Below, one piece after another: positions 61,209 to 64,000 of a stretch of 64,000 bases of DNA. The stretch is from JANNNF01 sp040385825. Its GTDB lineage: Bacteria; Pseudomonadota; Alphaproteobacteria; Rhodobacterales; Rhodobacteraceae. Both the position numbers and the translations under genes were made by a program. The stretch spans positions 186,001-250,000 of the forward strand of contig JAZKGQ010000009.1 of NCBI GenBank assembly GCA_040385825.1. Reading direction: 5' to 3'. The notes under the pieces were generated by a model. That model was not told where the DNA came from and searched no databases. It saw only the letters and a list, made by a program, of their open reading frames with translations. Positions within the stretch are counted from its first letter, which is position 1, and each line of letters begins with the position of its first letter.

Positions 61209-62001
61209 TGCCTCGCTCGGGTTGAAAGCCGCAGCCCTTGCGGGGCTGTTGTTCCTGCATCTGCCCATCCTGATCATCTTCCTCTATGCCTTCACCACCG
61301 AGGAACGCACCTACCAGTTCCCGCCCCCCGGCCTGACGACCCAGTGGTTCGGCGTCGCCTGGAACCGTGCCGACATCTGGCCGCCGCTCTGGCTGTCGCT
61401 GCAAGTGGCCAGTATCGCCACTGCCCTGGCCCTGATCCTCGGCACGCTGGTCGCGGCCAGCATGGCCCGCACCAGCTTTTTCGGGCGGGATCAGGTGTCG
61501 CTGCTGATCATCCTGCCCATTGCCCTGCCCGGCGTGATCACCGGCATGTCGCTGCGGTCGGCATTCGGGATCATGGACATCCCGTTCAGCACCTGGACCA
61601 TCGTGCTGGGCCACGCGACCTTCTGCATCGTCATCGTCTACAACAACGCGGTCGCCCGGTTTCGCCGCCTGTCGGGCGGCATATTGGAGGCGTCTGCCGA
61701 CCTCGGCGCCAACACCTTCCAGACCTTTGCCTACATCCTGCTGCCCAACCTCGGCTCGGCCCTGCTGGCCGGCGGCATGCTGGCTTTCGCGCTGTCGTTC
61801 GACGAGGTGATCGTGACCACCTTCACCGCAGGCCAGCAATCCACCCTGCCGATCTGGATGCTGAACGAACTGGTCCGCCCCCGTCAGCGCCCGGTGACGA
61901 ACGTGGTGGCGATCATCGTGTTCGCCGCGACATTCCTGCCCATCCTTGCGGCCTATTACCTGACGCGCGGTGGGTCGGAAACGGCAGGGTCGGGCAAGTA
62001 G
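61198..62001 (+). CDS. potC: Polyamine-type ABC importer permease (PotC-like)
   Basis: 267 residues with six membrane segments and the EAA loop GGILEASADLGANTFQTFAYILLPNLG. SFDEVIVTTFTAG is typical of PotC. Start ATG 61198 lies within the potB end. Its TAG stop is part of the palindromic repeat at 61998-62020. Confidence 0.9.
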   Translation: MRSDASLGLKAAALAGLLFLHLPILIIFLYAFTTEERTYQFPPPGLTTQWFGVAWNRADIWPPLWLSLQVASIATALALILGTLVAASMARTSFFGRDQVSLLIILPIALPGVITGMSLRSAFGIMDIPFSTWTIVLGHATFCIVIVYNNAVARFRRLSGGILEASADLGANTFQTFAYILLPNLGSALLAGGMLAFALSFDEVIVTTFTAGQQSTLPIWMLNELVRPRQRPVTNVVAIIVFAATFLPILAAYYLTRGGSETAGSGK

Positions 62002-62020
62002 GATGGGCAATCTGCCCATC
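61998..62020 (+). repeat. Palindromic repeat supplying a stop codon (copy 2)
   Basis: GTAG followed by arms GATGGGCA / TGCCCATC with a three-base centre. Reverse complement of the element at 26406-26428, identical over 23 bases. The TAG at 61999-62001 ends potC. Confidence 0.85.
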
Positions 62021-62052
62021 TTCCGCCCCCGACACCCCTTCGCGCAAACAAG

Positions 62053-62078
62053 AACCCCGGACATTTCTGTCCGGGGTT
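62053..62078. terminator. Bidirectional rho-independent terminator
   Basis: AACCCCGGACA-TTTC-TGTCCGGGGTT, 11-bp stem with a tetraloop and TT beyond it, between convergent potC and trcR genes. The A/T ends on both sides allow use in either direction. Confidence 0.9.
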
Positions 62079-62096
62079 TTCGAGCAACCAAACATC

Positions 62097-62849
62097 TTAC
62101 CGACGCGGCTGGTCGTCCTCGTCATCTTCCTCATCGCCCTGCGGCAGGTTGAAAAAGCTTTCGGCGTCCGAGAAATCGGCCGGGCTTTCTTCCTTCTCGT
62201 CGTCGCCGAACACCTCAAGGCCGGTCAGCGCGCCCGGCATCTTGGGTTCGGGCGACATGCCAAGCGACTGTTCGGTCGACACCAGCTTGCGGCGCTCGTC
62301 GTCGGTCATCACCGACCCTTCGGCCGCCTTCTTGCGGGCGGCGGCCTGCACGGCGGTATCAAGCTCGGACTGACGGCACAGGCCCAGGGCCACCGGGTCG
62401 ATCGGGGTGATGTTGTTGATGTTCCAGTGGCTGCGGCTGCGGATCGACTGGATCGTGGGTTTCGTCGTGCCCACCAGCTTGCCCACCGCGCCATCCGACA
62501 GTTCGGGGTGGAACTTGACCAGCCACAGGATCGCGGCAGGGCGGTCCTGGCGTTTGGACAGCGGCGTATAGCGCGGCCCGCGACGCTTTTCCTCGCCCAC
62601 GGCCGAGGCGTTGAACTTCAGCTTCAGCTTGTACAGCGGGTCTTTCTGACCCTTCTCGATCTCGCCTTCATCAAGCTGGTTGTTGCCGACCGGATCAAAG
62701 CCTTTGACCCCGGTTGCCACATCGCCGTCGGCAATGCCCTGCACTTCCAATTCGTGCATCCCGCAGAATTCGGCAACCTGGCGGAAGGTCAGCGTGGTGT
62801 TGTCCACCAGCCAGACGGCGGTCGCCTTGGCCATCAAGGGCTTCGACAT
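62097..62849 (-). CDS. trcR: DUF1013 / TrcR cell-cycle transcription regulator
   Basis: 250 residues. The conserved N-terminal half MSKPLMAKATAVWLVDNTTLTFRQVAEFCGMHELEVQGIADGDVA...GFDPVGNNQLDEGEI and the KRQDRPAAILWLVKFHPELSDGAVGKLVGTTKPTIQSIRSR helix-turn-helix-like part match the DUF1013 family, named TrcR in alphaproteobacteria, where it associates with RNA polymerase. The C-terminus is very acidic (GDEEDDEDDQ). Promoter region of about 120 bp is shared with the divergent RNase gene. Confidence 0.9.
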   Translation of the reverse strand: MSKPLMAKATAVWLVDNTTLTFRQVAEFCGMHELEVQGIADGDVATGVKGFDPVGNNQLDEGEIEKGQKDPLYKLKLKFNASAVGEEKRRGPRYTPLSKRQDRPAAILWLVKFHPELSDGAVGKLVGTTKPTIQSIRSRSHWNINNITPIDPVALGLCRQSELDTAVQAAARKKAAEGSVMTDDERRKLVSTEQSLGMSPEPKMPGALTGLEVFGDDEKEESPADFSDAESFFNLPQGDEEDDEDDQPRR

Positions 62850-62971
62850 CGGATCTCTCCTTTACAAATCTCTCCCGGACCGGGAAAACGGCTGCGACCG
62901 GGGTCGCGACTTCCAAGTTTTCGGAAATTCCGGCCACGTATAGTGTGATTTTCGACCAAGGGAAAGTGAAA

Positions 62972-63610
62972 ATGCGGCTGATCACCGGGGTTGTGATGGC
63001 GCTGTTGCTGGCCTTTCCGGCACGGGCCGAGGGCGAGCGGGCGGGGGATTTCGACTATTACGTCCTGTCGCTGTCATGGTCGGCGGGGTGGTGTGCGTCC
63101 ACCGGCGACGCGCGTGGTGATCCGCAATGCGACGCGGGGCGCGGGCTGACCTTCGTGCTGCACGGGCTGTGGCCGCAATATGCCGAAGGCTATCCGTCCT
63201 ATTGCCGCACTGGCGCGCGCGATCCGTCACGCGGCGAATCCGCTGGTATGGCTGACATCATGGGCGGGTCCGGTCTGGCGTTCTACCAGTGGAAAAAGCA
63301 CGGGCGCTGTTCGGGCCTGTCTGCCGTCGACTATTACCGCACGGCGCGAAAGGCCTATGGTTTGGTGACGATTCCGCCGGTGTTCGCCCGCATGTCCAAA
63401 ACGCTGAACGTGCCTGCCAGCGTGATCGAGGCTGCCTTTCTGGAAAGCAATCCGCGCCTGTCGCGCGATCAGATCACTGTCACCTGCAACGACGGTGCCA
63501 TTCAGGAGGTGCGTCTGTGCCTGACCTCGGACCTTGAACCCCGCCGTTGCGGGCCAGATGTGATTCGCGACTGCACGCTGAAAGATGCCGTGCTGGAGGC
63601 TGTCAGATAG
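62972..63610 (+). CDS. Ribonuclease T2-family periplasmic enzyme
   Basis: 212 residues. Signal peptide MRLITGVVMALLLAFPARA. The first active-site box is GLTFVLHGLWPQY and the second FYQWKKHGRCS. In typical RNase T2 enzymes the second box is E-W-x-K-H-G-T-C; here Gln replaces Glu, although both catalytic histidines are kept. Eight cysteines suit a disulfide-rich periplasmic enzyme. AAGGGAAAG precedes the ATG. Cleaves RNA non-specifically to nucleotides. Confidence 0.9.
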   Translation: MRLITGVVMALLLAFPARAEGERAGDFDYYVLSLSWSAGWCASTGDARGDPQCDAGRGLTFVLHGLWPQYAEGYPSYCRTGARDPSRGESAGMADIMGGSGLAFYQWKKHGRCSGLSAVDYYRTARKAYGLVTIPPVFARMSKTLNVPASVIEAAFLESNPRLSRDQITVTCNDGAIQEVRLCLTSDLEPRRCGPDVIRDCTLKDAVLEAVR

Positions 63611-63868
63611 GCAGCGGGCAACTGGACAGCAGGCAACAGGGCGGCGGCGGGGCCGGAAACGTGAAAACATATCGCATCGAGGGGAAGATCGAGAAAAAAG
63701 CCAGTCGTGTCAATTGTCGGTCCCGGATGGGTCTGGGGAACCCTCCGGGCAAGGTTTGGATCGGAAACACCCGACCCCGCCTGCACCCTGAATAGCAGAG
63801 CCGGGGGCCCCTTGCGCGTGAAGAAACCGTTAATCGCGTGACGCAGCGTCAATTGATGGTGAGCAGGC
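63611..63868. other. Intergenic region without recognised features
   Basis: 258 bp between convergent genes. I see no supportable gene and no clear terminator hairpin with a T-run. Confidence 0.4.
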
Positions 63869-64000
63869 TCAACCCTCGACCTTCAGCACGATCTTGCCGA
63901 CATGGCCGCCGTCCTCGATCCGGGCATGGGCGGCGGCGGCATCGACCAGCGGGTATTCACTGTCGAACACCACCTTCACCGCCTCGCGTGCCACCATCGG
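63869..64000 (-). CDS. Zinc-type alcohol dehydrogenase/quinone oxidoreductase-like protein, partial (C-terminus)
   Basis: The last 43 residues read in from the right edge, ending with TGA at 63869-63871. The sequence YPLVDAAAAHARIEDGGHVGKIVLKVEG is the usual C-terminal end of MDR-family NAD(P)H:quinone oxidoreductases and zinc alcohol dehydrogenases (P-L-x-x-A-x-x-A-H...G-K-I-V-L). The rest of the gene is outside the window, so the subfamily is unknown. Confidence 0.75.
   Translation of the reverse strand, partial: PMVAREAVKVVFDSEYPLVDAAAAHARIEDGGHVGKIVLKVEG

Noticed and set aside
1..64000. CRISPR arrays, prophage, insertion sequences, rRNA genes
   Set aside because: No regularly spaced direct repeats, no phage structural or transposase motifs and no rRNA sequence were seen on reading the window.

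Overview
The window looks like chromosome of a high-GC alphaproteobacterium, most likely order Rhodobacterales (Rhodobacter/Gemmobacter/Paracoccus-like). This rests on strong G/C third-position bias, a CcrM-type GANTC methyltransferase preceded by GANTC sites, a TrcR (DUF1013) protein, carboxyspermidine-type polyamine genes, and tightly overlapping ATGA-type operons. There are no rRNA genes, CRISPR arrays, phage genes or insertion sequences. Two tRNA genes (Arg-CCT, Lys-TTT) are present. A run of 10 N (16737-16746) marks an assembly gap.

Layout. (1) 1-14222 is an exopolysaccharide locus: sulfotransferase, flippase, polymerase/ligase, Wzc-like co-polymerase/kinase, Wza-like exporter, acyltransferase, GDP-mannose pyrophosphorylase, two glycosyltransferases, a second sulfotransferase and an ExoY-like initiating transferase. 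The two sulfotransferases suggest a sulfated, acylated, mannose- or fucose-containing polymer. (2) 14496-21181 is a pentitol-type catabolic operon: AraC regulator, three-gene ribose/xylose-class ABC importer, SDR polyol dehydrogenase and D-ribulokinase-like FGGY kinase. (3) 21191-39171 is the most unusual region. A 12-gene minus-strand operon (34795 to 22551) holds a sugar-type ABC importer, an HpsN/HisD-like dehydrogenase, an SDR, a LacI regulator, a cupin, a MetE-like protein, an alpha/beta hydrolase, an RraA-like protein and an amidase. It is flanked by a second HisD-like gene, a tandem SnoaL-like protein and an amaB-amaA-like pair (pipecolate/lysine catabolism). Three promoters here carry the same 14-bp operator type, TGCA-N6-TGCA, so the whole 18 kb is probably one LacI regulon for a substrate I cannot name. 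(4) 39571-43966 has a GntR-type LacI regulator with its own operators, carboxy(nor)spermidine decarboxylase and dehydrogenase, and a DeoR regulator. (5) 44002-57692 is mostly housekeeping: tRNA-Lys, dapF, mtaB, a membrane winged-helix regulator, rnhB, ccrM, a ThDP enzyme, an AlkB-like hydroxylase, mutY, a DciA-like protein, a DsbA-like protein, a CoA-transferase, and an SPFH/NfeD pair. (6) 57824-62001 is a polyamine-type ABC importer, followed by trcR, a periplasmic RNase T2 and the end of an alcohol dehydrogenase-like gene.

Two structural DNA elements stand out. A 58-bp element between mtaB and its convergent neighbour folds completely into a three-way junction whose outer arms contain both stop codons. 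A 23-bp palindromic repeat occurs twice (26406-26428 and 61998-62020), each time supplying the TAG stop codon of the gene it follows.
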